From Streptomyces hygroscopicus subsp. hygroscopicus (lineage in GTDB: Bacteria > Actinomycetota > Actinomycetes > Streptomycetales > Streptomycetaceae), in contig NZ_BSSM01000016.1 of NCBI RefSeq assembly GCF_030269125.1, positions 1-64,000 of the forward strand: a DNA stretch of 64,000 nt, in the 5' to 3' direction. The notes under the pieces were generated by a model. The model saw only the letters and a program-made list of their open reading frames with translations. It was not told the DNA's origin and ran no database searches. The translations under genes and the position numbers were made by a program. Below are positions 55,283-64,000 of the stretch, in pieces (position 1 is the stretch's first letter; each line of letters opens with the position of its first letter).

Positions 55283-56731
55283 ATGGAACAGCGGGTGACC
55301 CCGCGGACGGCGGACGCGGGGGGCAGTGCGGTGGGCGCGGAACGCGTGACGGCAGGCTCCGGCGGTACGTCCGGTACGGCACCGCCCGCCGGGACGCACC
55401 CGCACGCGCCCGACTCCCGCCGTCGCATCCCCCGCACCGACGCACTCCTGCGTGACCCCCGGTTGGCCGAAGCCGTGGACCGGCTCGGGGCCGGGCTCGT
55501 CAAAGGGGCCGTGCGGGAGGCCCAGCAGCGGGCCAGGGACGGGAAGGTCGCGCCCGAACGCGTGCCGGAGACCGTCCTGGCCCTCCTCCCCGGCACCGCG
55601 AGCGGCCTGCGCCCGGTGATCAACGCCACCGGGGTGCTGCTCCACACCAACCTCGGCCGGGCCCCGCTGTCGGACGCCGCCCGGCGGGCCGTGGCGGAGG
55701 CCGCGGGGCCCACGGACGTCGAACTCGACCTGAGCACGGGCGTACGAGCCCGCCGGGGCCGGTCCGCCCTCGCCGCCCTGCGCGCGCGGGTGCCCGCCGC
55801 CGGCGACGTCCATGTCGTCAACAACGGCGCCGCCGCCCTCGTCCTGGCGGCCACCGCGCTCGCGGCCGGCCGGGAGATCGTCGTCAGCCGCGGCGAGATG
55901 GTGGAGATCGGCGACGGCTTCCGGCTGCCCGACCTGCTGGTGTCCACCGGCGCGCGGCTGCGCGAGGTGGGGACGACGAACCGCACGACCGCCGCCGACT
56001 ACGCGGCGGCGATCGGCCCCGCCACCGGGTTCGTGCTGAAGGTGCACCCGTCCAACTTCCGCATCACCGGCTTCACCCGTGCGGCGGAGGCCGGTGAACT
56101 CGCGGGGCTGGGCGTCCCGGTCGTCGTGGACATCGGCTCCGGACTGCTCGCCCCGCACCCGGGCCTGCCTGGGGAACCCGACGCCGACACCCAGCTGCGG
56201 GCGGGCGCCGCCCTCGTCACCGCGAGCGGCGACAAGCTGCTCGGCGGCCCCCAGTGCGGGCTGCTGCTCGGCGACCGGGACCTCGTGCGCACCCTCGCCC
56301 GGCATCCGCTGGCCCGCGCCCTGCGCGTGGACAAGCTGACCCTGGCAGCCCTGGAGGCCACCCTCGCCGGACCGCCCACCCCCACGGCGCGGGCCCTGAC
56401 GGCCGACCCGGCCGGTCTGCGGGCCCGCGCGGACCGGCTCGCCGCCGAGCTGGGCGCCCATGGGATCGAGGTACGCGCCGTCGACTGCACCGCCACGGTC
56501 GGCGGGGGAGGGGCACCTGGGGTCGGACTGCCCAGCGCGGCCCTCTCCCTGCCCGAGCCGTACGCCGCCGCGCTGCGCGCCGGCCGGATCCCCGTCGTCG
56601 GCCGCCTGGAGGCCGGCCGCTGTCTGCTGGACCTGCGCTCGGTGCCGCCGCAGGACGACGAGCGGCTCGGGCAGGCCGTGCGCTCGGCGCGCACGAGCGG
56701 CGATCCGGCCGCGGGGAAGGAGCGGGCGTGA
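55283..56731 (+). CDS. selA: SelA, L-seryl-tRNA(Sec) selenium transferase
   Basis: A 482-residue PLP enzyme that converts Ser-tRNA(Sec) to Sec-tRNA(Sec) with selenophosphate. PLP lysine K318 lies in TASGDKLLGGPQCGL; other family blocks are RPVINATGVLLHTNLGRAPL and VVVDIGSGLL. The N-terminal ~60 residues are a non-conserved Gly/Thr/Pro-rich stretch, and ATG 55283 has GGAGGG ~10 bases upstream. Its stop shares a base with the selB ATG (TGATG), so the two are translationally coupled. Confidence 0.97.
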   Translation: MEQRVTPRTADAGGSAVGAERVTAGSGGTSGTAPPAGTHPHAPDSRRRIPRTDALLRDPRLAEAVDRLGAGLVKGAVREAQQRARDGKVAPERVPETVLALLPGTASGLRPVINATGVLLHTNLGRAPLSDAARRAVAEAAGPTDVELDLSTGVRARRGRSALAALRARVPAAGDVHVVNNGAAALVLAATALAAGREIVVSRGEMVEIGDGFRLPDLLVSTGARLREVGTTNRTTAADYAAAIGPATGFVLKVHPSNFRITGFTRAAEAGELAGLGVPVVVDIGSGLLAPHPGLPGEPDADTQLRAGAALVTASGDKLLGGPQCGLLLGDRDLVRTLARHPLARALRVDKLTLAALEATLAGPPTPTARALTADPAGLRARADRLAAELGAHGIEVRAVDCTATVGGGGAPGVGLPSAALSLPEPYAAALRAGRIPVVGRLEAGRCLLDLRSVPPQDDERLGQAVRSARTSGDPAAGKERA

Positions 56732-58548
56732 TGCGGGTCCTCGCCACCGCCGGCCATGTCGACCACGGGAAGTCCGCCCTGGTGCGGGCGCTCACCGGCA
56801 TGGAGCCCGACCGGTACGAGGAGGAGCGCCGCCGGGGTCTCACCCTCGATCTGGGCTTCGTGTGGACGCGGCTCGACGCGCTCGGTGACCACCTCGCCTT
56901 CGTGGACGTGCCCGGCCACGAACGCTTCGTGCCGACCATGCTCGCCGGCGTCGGACCCGTGCCCGCCGTGCTGTTCGTGGTCGCCGCCGACCAGGGCTGG
57001 CAGCCCCAGTCGCAGGAGCACCTGGCCGTCCTCGACGCGCTCGGCGTCCGGCACGCCGTCCTCGCGGTGACCCGCAGCGACCTCGCCGACCCCGGACCGG
57101 TGCGCGCGGACGCCGTCGGGCGGCTGGCGGACACCTCCCTCGGCAAGGTGGCCTCGGTCGCCGTGAGCGCCGTGACCGGCACGGGACTCGACGAACTGCG
57201 CGCCGCACTCGCCCGGATGGCGGCGGAGCTGCCCGCCCCCGACCCGGCCGCCGACGTACGGCTGTGGCTGGACCGGGCGTTCACCGTGCGCGGCCACGGC
57301 ACCGTGGTGACCGGCACACTCGGCGCGGGCACCCTGCGCCTCGGCGACCGGCTGGTGACCGGGGACGGCTCGGCGCCGCTGCGGGTGCGCGGGCTGCAGA
57401 GCCTGCACGAGGACCGGGAGGCCGTCAGCGGGGTGGCCCGCGTGGCGGTCAACGTGCACGGGCAGGGCGACGCGGGACTGCGCCGGGGGCAGGTGCTGCT
57501 GACCCCGGAGCGCTGGCGGGAGACCGAGGTGATCGACGTCAGGGTGAACGGCGCACCGGTGGCCGGTCTGCCCCGCCGGGTCACCCTGCACATCGGCACC
57601 GCCGCCGTCCCGGTGACCGTCCGCCCGCTCGGCACCGACACCGCCCGGCTGACCCTCGCCCGCCCGCTGCCCCTGCGGATCGGCGACCGCGCGGTCCTGC
57701 GCGAACCGGGCGGCACCCGGACGCCTCAAGGGGTCACCGTCCTCGACGTACGGCCGCCCCGCCTGACCCGGCGCGGCGCGGGCCGGGCGCGCGCGGCCGA
57801 ACTCGCCGCTCTGACCGGCCGCCCCGACGGAGCCGCCGAACTGCGCCGCCGCAAGCTCGTCCGCCGCGCCGACCTCACGGCCATGGGCGTCGCGGCCCCC
57901 GCCGATCCCGTCGCGGGCGACTGGCTGGCCGACGCGGCGTACTGGCGCGAACTGCGCGACCGGCTGGCCACGGAGGTCGCACGACACGCCCGCGCCCACC
58001 CGCTGGAGCCCGGCCTGCCCACCGAGGCCGCCCGTCGGCTGCTCGGCCTCCCCGACCGCGCCCTCGTCGACGCGCTGGCCGAGGAGTGCCCCCGACTGCG
58101 ATGCGGACAGGGCCGGTTGTACGCGTCGGGCGACTCACACCCCGACCTCCCCCCGTCCGTGGACGCCGTACGCCGGGACCTGGCCCGGAACCCGTTCCGC
58201 GCGCCCGAGGCGGGGCGACTCGCCGCCCTGGGACTCGACCGCCGGACGCTGGCCGCCGCCGTGGCCGCCGGTGCCCTGCTGCGGATCGCCGACGGCATCG
58301 TGCTGCTGCCCGGCGCCGACGCCGAGGCCGCCGCCGTCCTCGCCGGCCTGCCCCAGCCCTTCACCCTCAGCGAGGCCCGCCGCGCCCTGGACACCACCCG
58401 CCGGGTGGCCGTACCCCTGCTGGAGTTCCTGGACGCCCGCGGCTCGACGGAACGCGTGGACGACCAGCGCAGACGCTGCCGACCCGGGCCGGGGAGCGGA
58501 GGCGCGGGAGAGTCGCGCCGGCCGGGCACCGCACGCGGGGACGACTAG
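56731..58548 (+). CDS. selB: SelB, selenocysteine-specific elongation factor
   Basis: A 605-residue GTPase that carries Sec-tRNA(Sec) to UGA codons marked by a SECIS hairpin. EF-Tu-like G domain: P-loop GHVDHGKS (8-15), switch-II DVPGHERF (59-66), and TRSD for guanine. Two beta-barrel domains (HGTVVTGTLGAGTLRLGDRL) are followed by the C-terminal winged-helix repeats (~390-590) that bind SECIS RNA. GGAAGGAG precedes ATG 56731. The C-terminal ~30 residues are an Arg/Gly-rich tail. Confidence 0.97.
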   Translation: MRVLATAGHVDHGKSALVRALTGMEPDRYEEERRRGLTLDLGFVWTRLDALGDHLAFVDVPGHERFVPTMLAGVGPVPAVLFVVAADQGWQPQSQEHLAVLDALGVRHAVLAVTRSDLADPGPVRADAVGRLADTSLGKVASVAVSAVTGTGLDELRAALARMAAELPAPDPAADVRLWLDRAFTVRGHGTVVTGTLGAGTLRLGDRLVTGDGSAPLRVRGLQSLHEDREAVSGVARVAVNVHGQGDAGLRRGQVLLTPERWRETEVIDVRVNGAPVAGLPRRVTLHIGTAAVPVTVRPLGTDTARLTLARPLPLRIGDRAVLREPGGTRTPQGVTVLDVRPPRLTRRGAGRARAAELAALTGRPDGAAELRRRKLVRRADLTAMGVAAPADPVAGDWLADAAYWRELRDRLATEVARHARAHPLEPGLPTEAARRLLGLPDRALVDALAEECPRLRCGQGRLYASGDSHPDLPPSVDAVRRDLARNPFRAPEAGRLAALGLDRRTLAAAVAAGALLRIADGIVLLPGADAEAAAVLAGLPQPFTLSEARRALDTTRRVAVPLLEFLDARGSTERVDDQRRRCRPGPGSGGAGESRRPGTARGDD

Positions 58549-58661
58549 CGGATGGTTCCCGCACGGGCCCGCGGCCGCGATCCGGCACCGCCGGTACGGC
58601 AGCCGAGGGGGATGCGCACGGCCGGCGTTTGGCCGTGACGTCCACCGGTACAGGTAGGGAG

Positions 58662-58754
58662 CGGAGGCGGACGGGAATCGAACCCGCCTGCCCGAGATCC
58701 TCGGGCACCTCGGTTTTGAAGACCGGGAGGGCCACCAGGCACCCACACGCCTCC
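58662..58754 (-). tRNA. selC: tRNA-Sec (anticodon TCA)
   Basis: A 93-base gene on the strand opposite selB and selD. The acceptor GGAGGCGG-type stem pairs 58754 inward with 58662-58670 (8 base pairs); the anticodon loop CTTCAAA gives TCA at 58717-58719; the long variable arm (GTGCCCGAGGATCTCGGGCA) and TpsiC loop GGTTCGATTCC are typical. The extended acceptor and variable arms separate it from ordinary tRNAs. No CCA is encoded. It is the nonsense-decoding adaptor used by SelA and SelB. Confidence 0.96.
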
Positions 58755-58788
58755 ACCGCTCGTCAGGCTAGTGCCCCAGGAGACCGCG

Positions 58789-59805
58789 ATGACACCGACC
58801 CGCCAAGCGACCGTCCGCCTCACGCAGTTCGCCCACGGCGGCGGCTGCGCCTGCAAGATCCCGCCCGGTGAGCTGGAGGAGGTGGTCAGCGGGCTGACCG
58901 TGCCCCAGCTCGCCGGGGGCGACACCCCGCTGCTGGTCGGCCTCGCCACCGGCGACGACGCGGCCGTCGTCACCCTGCCGGGGCAGCCCGGTACGGCCAT
59001 GGTGTGCACGGCCGACTTCTTCACCCCGGTGGTGGACGACCCCTACGACTGGGGGCGCATCGCCGCGGCCAACGCGCTGTCCGACGTGTACGCCATGGGC
59101 GGCCGGCCGGTGCTCGCCGTCAATCTGCTGGCCTGGCCGCGCGACCGGCTCCCCTTCGAACTGGCCCGCGAGGTGCTGCGTGGCGGCCTCGACATCGCCA
59201 CCGAGGCCGGCTGCCACGTCGGCGGCGGTCACAGCGTGGACGATCCGGAGCCCAAGTACGGCATGGCCGTCACCGGCGTCGCCGACCCCGGCCGGCTGCT
59301 GCGCAACGACACCGGCCGGCCGGGACTCCCGCTGTCCCTGACCAAGCCGCTCGGCCTCGGTGTGCTGAACAACCGGCACAAGGTCACCGGCGAACGCTTC
59401 GAACAGGCCGTCGCCACCATGACGGCGCTCAACCGCGAGGCGTCCGAGGCCGCGCTCGCCGCCGGAGCCACCTGCGCCACCGACATCACCGGGTTCGGCC
59501 TCCTCGGTCATCTGCACAAGCTGGCCAAGGCCTCCGGGGTGACCGCCGTGCTCGACACCGCGGCCGTGCCCTACCTGGACGGCGCCCGCGAGGCGGTTCG
59601 GGACGGCTACGTCAGCGGCGGCACCCGGCGCAACCTCGAATGGGTCGCCCCCTACACGGAGTTCGGCACCACCGACGCCGACACCCGGCTGCTGCTGGCC
59701 GACGCCCAGACCTCCGGCGGGCTGCTGGTCGCCGGCGAGGTGCCGGGGGCGCCGGTGGTGGGGGAGCTGGTGCCGTACGAATCCCACACCATCGTGCTCG
59801 AATAG
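58789..59805 (+). CDS. selD: SelD, selenide water dikinase (selenophosphate synthetase)
   Basis: A 338-residue enzyme making selenophosphate from selenide and ATP. ATG 58789 follows AGGAGA; an in-frame ATG at 58771 lies inside the flank of the tRNA gene. RLTQFAHGGGCACKIPPGEL contains catalytic C20 and K23, so the active residue is Cys, not Sec. ATP-binding blocks: TGDDAAVV, TADFFTPVVDDPYDWGRIAA, ANALSDVYAMGGRPVLAVNL, DITGFGLLGHL. It supplies SelA; it converges on the formate dehydrogenase gene. Confidence 0.97.
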   Translation: MTPTRQATVRLTQFAHGGGCACKIPPGELEEVVSGLTVPQLAGGDTPLLVGLATGDDAAVVTLPGQPGTAMVCTADFFTPVVDDPYDWGRIAAANALSDVYAMGGRPVLAVNLLAWPRDRLPFELAREVLRGGLDIATEAGCHVGGGHSVDDPEPKYGMAVTGVADPGRLLRNDTGRPGLPLSLTKPLGLGVLNNRHKVTGERFEQAVATMTALNREASEAALAAGATCATDITGFGLLGHLHKLAKASGVTAVLDTAAVPYLDGAREAVRDGYVSGGTRRNLEWVAPYTEFGTTDADTRLLLADAQTSGGLLVAGEVPGAPVVGELVPYESHTIVLE

Positions 59806-59879
59806 CCCGCCCGCGCGGGGGACCCCGCAACCGCCGTCCCGTTGCGGAGGACCTCTCGAACGCCCGCCGGCGCAGGGGC

Positions 59880-62800
59880 TTACGGCTCCATGCCCGTGTG
59901 CTCGTCGATGCCCGCCCGCGCCCGGTAGCCCCGCACCAGCTCGATCGCCGCCGGGCCGCGCGGCCTGCGGCCCGGCCGGATGTCCACCGCGATCGCCTTG
60001 GACTCCTGGATGTGGGTGTTGGGGTCCAGGGACAGATGCAGCAGTTCGTTGGCCGCGTCGCCGGTGGTGTAGCCGTTGGGGCCCCAGTGGTAGGGCAGGC
60101 CCACCTGGTGCAGCCGGCGGCCGTGCACGGTCAGCGGGGCCATCCGGTCGGTGACCAGCACCCGCGCCTCGATCACCCCGCGGGCGCTGACGATCGTCGC
60201 CCACCCGGTGTGCTCCAGGCCCCGCTCGTCGGCCAGCTCCGGGGAGACCTCGCAGAAGAACTCCGGCTGGAGCTCGGCCAGATACGGCTGCCAGCGCGAC
60301 ATGCCGCCCGCCGTGTGGTGCTCGGTGAGCCGGTAGGTGGTCGCCACGTACGGGAACACCTGCGAGCCGCGCTCGTCACCGCTCGGCTGGTAGCGGTTGT
60401 CGGGCACCGGGGGCATCAACTGCCGTACCGGGTTGCGCTGCTGGTCGTAGAGCAGGTTCGGGAACGGCGAGTCCTGCGGCTCGTAGTGCGTGGGCAGCGG
60501 ACCGTCCGTGAGCCCCGACGGCACGTACAGCCACGCCTTGCCGTCGGCCTGCATGATGAACGGGTCGCGGCCGGACAGCGCCGCGGGCCCGGTCGCGTCC
60601 TCGGCCGGCTCGTAGTCCGGCGCCCTGTCCTTCTTGAAGTCGGGGACGTCGTGCCCCGCCCACTCGCCCTTGTCCGCGTCCCACCACACCAGCGCCTTCC
60701 GCTCGCTCCACGGCCTGCCCTCGGGGTCGGCGGAGGCGCGGTTGTACAGGACGCGGCGGTTGGCGGGCCACGCCCACGCCCACTCGGCGGCCACCCAGTC
60801 CTGCTCCCGGCCCGGCTTGCGGCGCGCGGCCTGGTTGACGCCGTCGGCGCGCACCCCGCAGTAGATCCAGCAGCCGCAGGAGGTGGAGCCGTCCGGCTTC
60901 AGCTGCTCGTACGAGGACAGCGGCTCGCCCTGGGCGTCCTGGCCGTTGATCTCGGCGAGCACCGCCTCCGCGTCCGGCTCGGTCAGCGGGCCCTTCGTCG
61001 GGTAGTCCCAGGCGAGGTCCAGCACCGGCCGGTCCATCTCGTCGGCCGACCCGGCCAGCTTCTCCCGGATGATCCGCCCCAGATGGAAGGCGAACCACAG
61101 ATCGCTGCGCGCCTCCCCGGGCGGTTCCACCGCCTGGTGGTGCCACTGGAGCAGCCGCTGGGTGTTGGTGAAGCTGCCGTCCTTCTCGGTGTGCGCGGCG
61201 GCCGGCAGGAAGAACACCTCGGTGCGGATGTCCTCGGTGCGCAGCTCCCCGGTCTCGATCTCCGGGCCGTCCTTCCACCACGTCGCCGACTCGATCAGCG
61301 AGAAGTCGCGCACCACGAGCCAGTCCAGGTTCGCCATGCCGAGCCGCATCAGCTTGGTGTTGGCGTTGCCCACCGCGGGGTTCTCACCGAACAGGAAGTA
61401 GCCCTTGCAGGTGCCCTCCAGCTGGGCCATCGTCGTCTCGTACGCCGAGTGGGAACCGGTCAGCCGCGGCAGGTAGTCGAAGCAGAAGTCGTTCTCCTCC
61501 GTAGCCGCGTCGCCCCAGTAGGCCTTGAGCAGGCTCACCAGGTACGACCGCATGTTGCCCCAGTAGCCCTTGTGCGCCGCCTCCGCCTCGACGAAGGCGT
61601 CCAGGTCCTGGTTCTGGTGCGCGTGCGGCATCGGGATGTAGCCGGGCAGCAGGTTGAACAGGGTCGGGATGTCCGTCGAACCCTGGATGGAGGCGTGTCC
61701 GCGCAGCGCGAGGATGCCGCCGCCCGGCCGCCCGATGTTGCCCAGCAGCAGTTGCAGGATGCAGGCCGTGCGGATGTACTGCACGCCCACCGTGTGCTGC
61801 GTCCAGCCCACCGCGTAGGCGAAGGCCGTCGTGCGCTCCCGCCCGGAGTTCTCCGTGACCAGCTCGCACACCTGCCGGAACAGATCCCGCGGCACCCCGC
61901 ACACCTGCTCGACCATCTCCGGCGTGTAGCGGGAGAAGTGCCGCTTGAGCACCTGGAAGACACAGCGCGGGTGCGTCAGCGTCTCGTCCCGCTCGGGCTC
62001 GCCCTCGCCGATCACCGCGCCGCCGGAGCCGTGGGCCTCGCCGCGCGCGGCCTCGGTCACCGACTTGCCGCCGTGGGTGCGTTCGTCGTACTCCTGGTCG
62101 CGCTCGCCCGAGGCGGCCTGTACCTCCGTGCCCTCGTACTGCCAGCTGGCGTTGTCGTACGAGCGGGTCTCGCTGTTCAGACCGGAGAAGACGCCGGACA
62201 GGTCCTCGGTGTCACAGAAGTCCTCGCGCAGGATCATCGGCGCGTTGGTGTAGGCCACGACGTAGTCGCGGAAGTACTTCTCCTGCTCCAGCACGTAGTT
62301 GACGATCGCGCCGAGGAACGCGATGTCCGAGCCCGCGCGCAGCGGCACGTGCAGGTCGGCGAGCGCGCTGGTGCGGGTGAACCGCGGGTCGACGTGGATC
62401 ACCTTCGCGCCCCGCGCCTTGGCCTCCATCACCCACTGGAACCCGACCGGATGGCACTCGGCCATGTTCGAGCCCTCGATGACGATGCAGTCCGCGTTCT
62501 GCAGGTCCTGCTGGAAGGTGGTCGCGCCGCCGCGTCCGAACGAGGTTCCCAGACTGGGAACGGTGGAGGAGTGTCAAACGCGCGCCTGGTTCTCGATCTG
62601 GATCGCGCCGAGCGCCGTGAACAACTTCTTGATCAGGTAGTTCTCTTCGTTGTCCAGCGTGGCCCCGCCGAGACTCGCGATGCCCAGGGTGCGCCGGGTG
62701 CGGGTCCGGTCGACCTCCCACTGCCAGCCCGCCCGGCGGGCCGCGATCACCCGGTCCGCGATCATGTCCATCGCGGTGCCGAGGTCGAGACGCTCCCACT

Positions 62801-63140
62801 CGGTGCCGTGCGGGCGCCGGTAGAGCACCTGGTGCTCGCGGGCGTCGCCGGTGGTCAGCTGAAGGCTCGCCGAGCCCTTGGGGCACAGCCGGCCGCGGGA
62901 GACGGGGGAGTCGGGGTCGCCCTCGATCTGGGTGACCTTCTCGTCCTGGACGTACACGTTCTGGCCGCAGCCCACCGCGCAGTACGGGCAGACGGACTTC
63001 ACCACCCGGTCGGCCGAGGCCACGCGGGGGGTGAGCCGTGCGCTGCGGCCGCTCTTCGCGGCGGCGCCCCGGCCCAGCGGGTCCGTCCCGGTGAGCTGGC
63101 GGTAGACCGGCCAGGAGTCGATCCAGGTGCGTACGCCCAC
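59880..63140 (-). CDS. fdhA: Selenocysteine-containing formate dehydrogenase, alpha subunit (FdnG/FdoG type)
   Basis: A 1086-residue molybdopterin enzyme oxidising formate to CO2. GTG 63140 has GGAGG 7 bases upstream (MGVRTWIDSWPVYRQ). The [4Fe-4S] site CPYCAVGCG and LCPKGSASL come first. After IQIENQARV an in-frame TGA (62574-62576) is followed directly by HSSTVPSLGTSFGRGG; in family members this position is Sec or Cys, so residue 189 is Sec. IVIEGSNMAECHPVGFQWVM and the C-terminal molybdopterin domain follow. An acidic insertion sits near residue ~330. No Fe-S (beta) or cytochrome (gamma) subunit gene adjoins it. There is no Tat signal; it is cytoplasmic. Confidence 0.95.
62545..62576 (-). 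promoter_or_regulatory. UGA(Sec) codon and SECIS-like hairpin in fdhA
   Basis: On the coding strand UGA (62576-62574) is followed after 12 bases by a hairpin GUUCCC-AGUCU-GGGAAC (62561-62545), with GU in its loop. The distance and the loop G-U match bacterial SECIS elements bound by SelB. The bases lie within coding sequence (CACTCCTCCACCGTTCCC), so codon choice is constrained here. Confidence 0.85.
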
Positions 63141-63478
63141 GGCCACTCCTCCCACTCGTCGTCCCGATTGTCCCGCGCCGGTGCCGCCGCGGCATCTCGT
63201 GCGGCGCCGGGGTACCCCGGCCGGCGGGGGTCAAACGGCCTCCGCGGGCACGCACCGCCCGGGGGCCGAGGGCGACCGGCGGACACGCACCGCCCGCCGC
63301 CGCGGACGGCGCTCGCAGGTGTGAGGCCGCTCCTCCGGGGGACCCCGGCGCTGCGGTGTGTCGGCCCACGGACCGTGACGGGCGCCCGTAATGTCCTGAT
63401 GGTCACGGTCCCGGGCGAACGAGACGGCGGGAGTGAGCGCATGGCGGGCGGAGGCCCCGGCGGGAGGGGGACGGTGCG
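63141..63478. other. Divergent intergenic region between fdhA and coxB-type gene
   Basis: 338 bases carrying promoters for both genes; no supported gene. The short ATG ORF from 63399 ends over the coxB start (GTGA) but has no ribosome binding site. A possible -10 (TAATGT) lies near 63390. Repeats of CGCACCGCCCG occur at ~63255 and ~63286. Confidence 0.4.
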
Positions 63479-64000
63479 GTGAGGCAGCGGCATGTCTTCG
63501 GAACCGTGTTCACCCTGGAGTCGGCCGTCGCCGGGCTCGTCTTCCTCGTCGTCCTCGGGCTGCTGACGTGGGTCGTGGTCGAACGGCGCACGCAGGAGGC
63601 GTCGGACCGGACCGAGCGGCCTCGTGTGGAGGCCTTCTACGTCGCCGCTCTCGCCGCCTTCGCCGTCTTCCTGGTCGCCTGGACCGCCTGGCAGAACTCC
63701 CGGGAGCCCCGGACGGCCGTCGTACGCCCGCTACGGGTGGACGTCACCGGTTTCCAGTGGTGCTGGACCTTCGCCTACCCGCAGTCCCCGGCCCACCGCC
63801 AGGTCACCGGCGACTGCCACGGACGGTCCCTGCCCACCCTCGTCGTGCCGGCCGGCCGGCCGGTGCAGCTGCGGCTCACCTCCCGGGACGTCATCCACTC
63901 CCTCTGGGTGCCGGCCCTGCGCTACAAGATGGACGCCTTTCCGCGCCACGTGAACACCTTCACCCTCACCCTCGACCACGAGGGCCGCTGGCGCGGGCGC
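63479..64000 (+). CDS. coxB: Cytochrome c oxidase subunit II (N-terminal part)
   Basis: The gene runs off the right edge after ~174 residues. GTG 63479 follows GAGGGGG. Two membrane segments are present (GTVFTLESAVAGLVFLVVLG and FYVAALAAFAVFLVAWTAWQ), then the start of the periplasmic cupredoxin domain: VRPLRVDVTGFQWCWTFAYP and LTSRDVIHSLWVPALRYKMD, containing the first CuA-ligand His. The rest of the CuA site is outside. It may belong to a secondary heme-copper oxidase, since it is placed next to formate dehydrogenase; electron transfer between them is speculative. Confidence 0.92.
   Translation, partial: MRQRHVFGTVFTLESAVAGLVFLVVLGLLTWVVVERRTQEASDRTERPRVEAFYVAALAAFAVFLVAWTAWQNSREPRTAVVRPLRVDVTGFQWCWTFAYPQSPAHRQVTGDCHGRSLPTLVVPAGRPVQLRLTSRDVIHSLWVPALRYKMDAFPRHVNTFTLTLDHEGRWRGR

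Noticed and set aside
62574..62576. Nonsense mutation or gene boundary in formate dehydrogenase
   Set aside because: The frame does not change, the position is the family's Sec/Cys site, a SECIS-like hairpin follows and all Sec genes are next door.
59004..63482. A ~1490-codon plus-strand open frame across selD and formate dehydrogenase
   Set aside because: It is a mirror of GC-rich codon usage; the real genes selD and fdhA explain the DNA with full family motifs.
63399..63482. 27-codon ORF overlapping the coxB start
   Set aside because: No ribosome binding site and Gly/Arg-rich composition; overlap alone is weak evidence.

Overview
The window is very GC-rich, with many GTG and TTG starts, strong GGAGG-type ribosome binding sites and Streptomyces-type families throughout (GlgE/GlgX, DUF5133, ANTAR, SigB/F/G-type sigma factor, XRE-DUF2690, PP2C/SpoIIE phosphatases, PucR-type and MarR regulators). 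It reads as a Streptomyces chromosome, probably an arm or sub-arm segment because it mixes conserved genes with decayed ones.

Layout. 1-4.1 kb: alpha-glucan metabolism (glgE N-terminus, a DUF5133 gene, a Pep2A-like gene coupled to glgX). 4.1-9.6 kb: VOC protein, ANTAR regulator, stress-type sigma factor, and a MarR-ABC exporter operon with a visible operator. 9.6-12.4 kb: ATP-dependent DNA ligase followed by a hemC-type gene, then a membrane-anchored XRE regulator. 12.5-24.7 kb: SH3 protein, MarR, peroxiredoxin, a frameshifted PAS-GAF-PP2C-HATPase gene, cupin, stand-alone LigD-type phosphoesterase, aldo/keto reductase, a TauD-like gene with three frameshifts, LLM oxidoreductase, metallophosphoesterase, epoxide-hydrolase-like protein and a beta-lactamase-like remnant. 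24.7-30.2 kb: secreted M4 protease, GH64 glucanase with a LacI-type operator, dienelactone hydrolase, YciO/Sua5-family protein. 30.2-37.4 kb: PucR-type regulator, a small gene broken in a G-run, Lrp regulator, membrane PP2C phosphatase, a short leader-like ORF ahead of an acetyltransferase.

37.6-43.0 kb is the most distinctive stretch. A tightly coupled four-gene operon (EF-hand protein, isocitrate/isopropylmalate-dehydrogenase-like enzyme, isochorismatase-like hydrolase, TIGR00027-type methyltransferase) runs toward a convergent group holding an ATP-grasp RiPP (graspetide) precursor/maturase pair (tgmA-tgmB) and a Gfo/Idh oxidoreductase. 43-48.9 kb: fructosamine-kinase-like protein, SCO6745-type protein, a Gly-rich surface protein next to a class F sortase with an unusual active site, SGNH hydrolase and TetR. 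49-55 kb: long-form GAPDH, PIG-V-like mannosyltransferase, PP2C phosphatase and MASE1 sensor.

55.2-63.1 kb is a complete selenocysteine system: selA, selB, tRNA-Sec (opposite strand), selD, and a client selenoprotein, formate dehydrogenase, with an in-frame UGA followed by a SECIS-like hairpin. SelA charges tRNA-Sec using selenophosphate from SelD, and SelB delivers it at the UGA. The window ends inside a cytochrome c oxidase subunit II gene.
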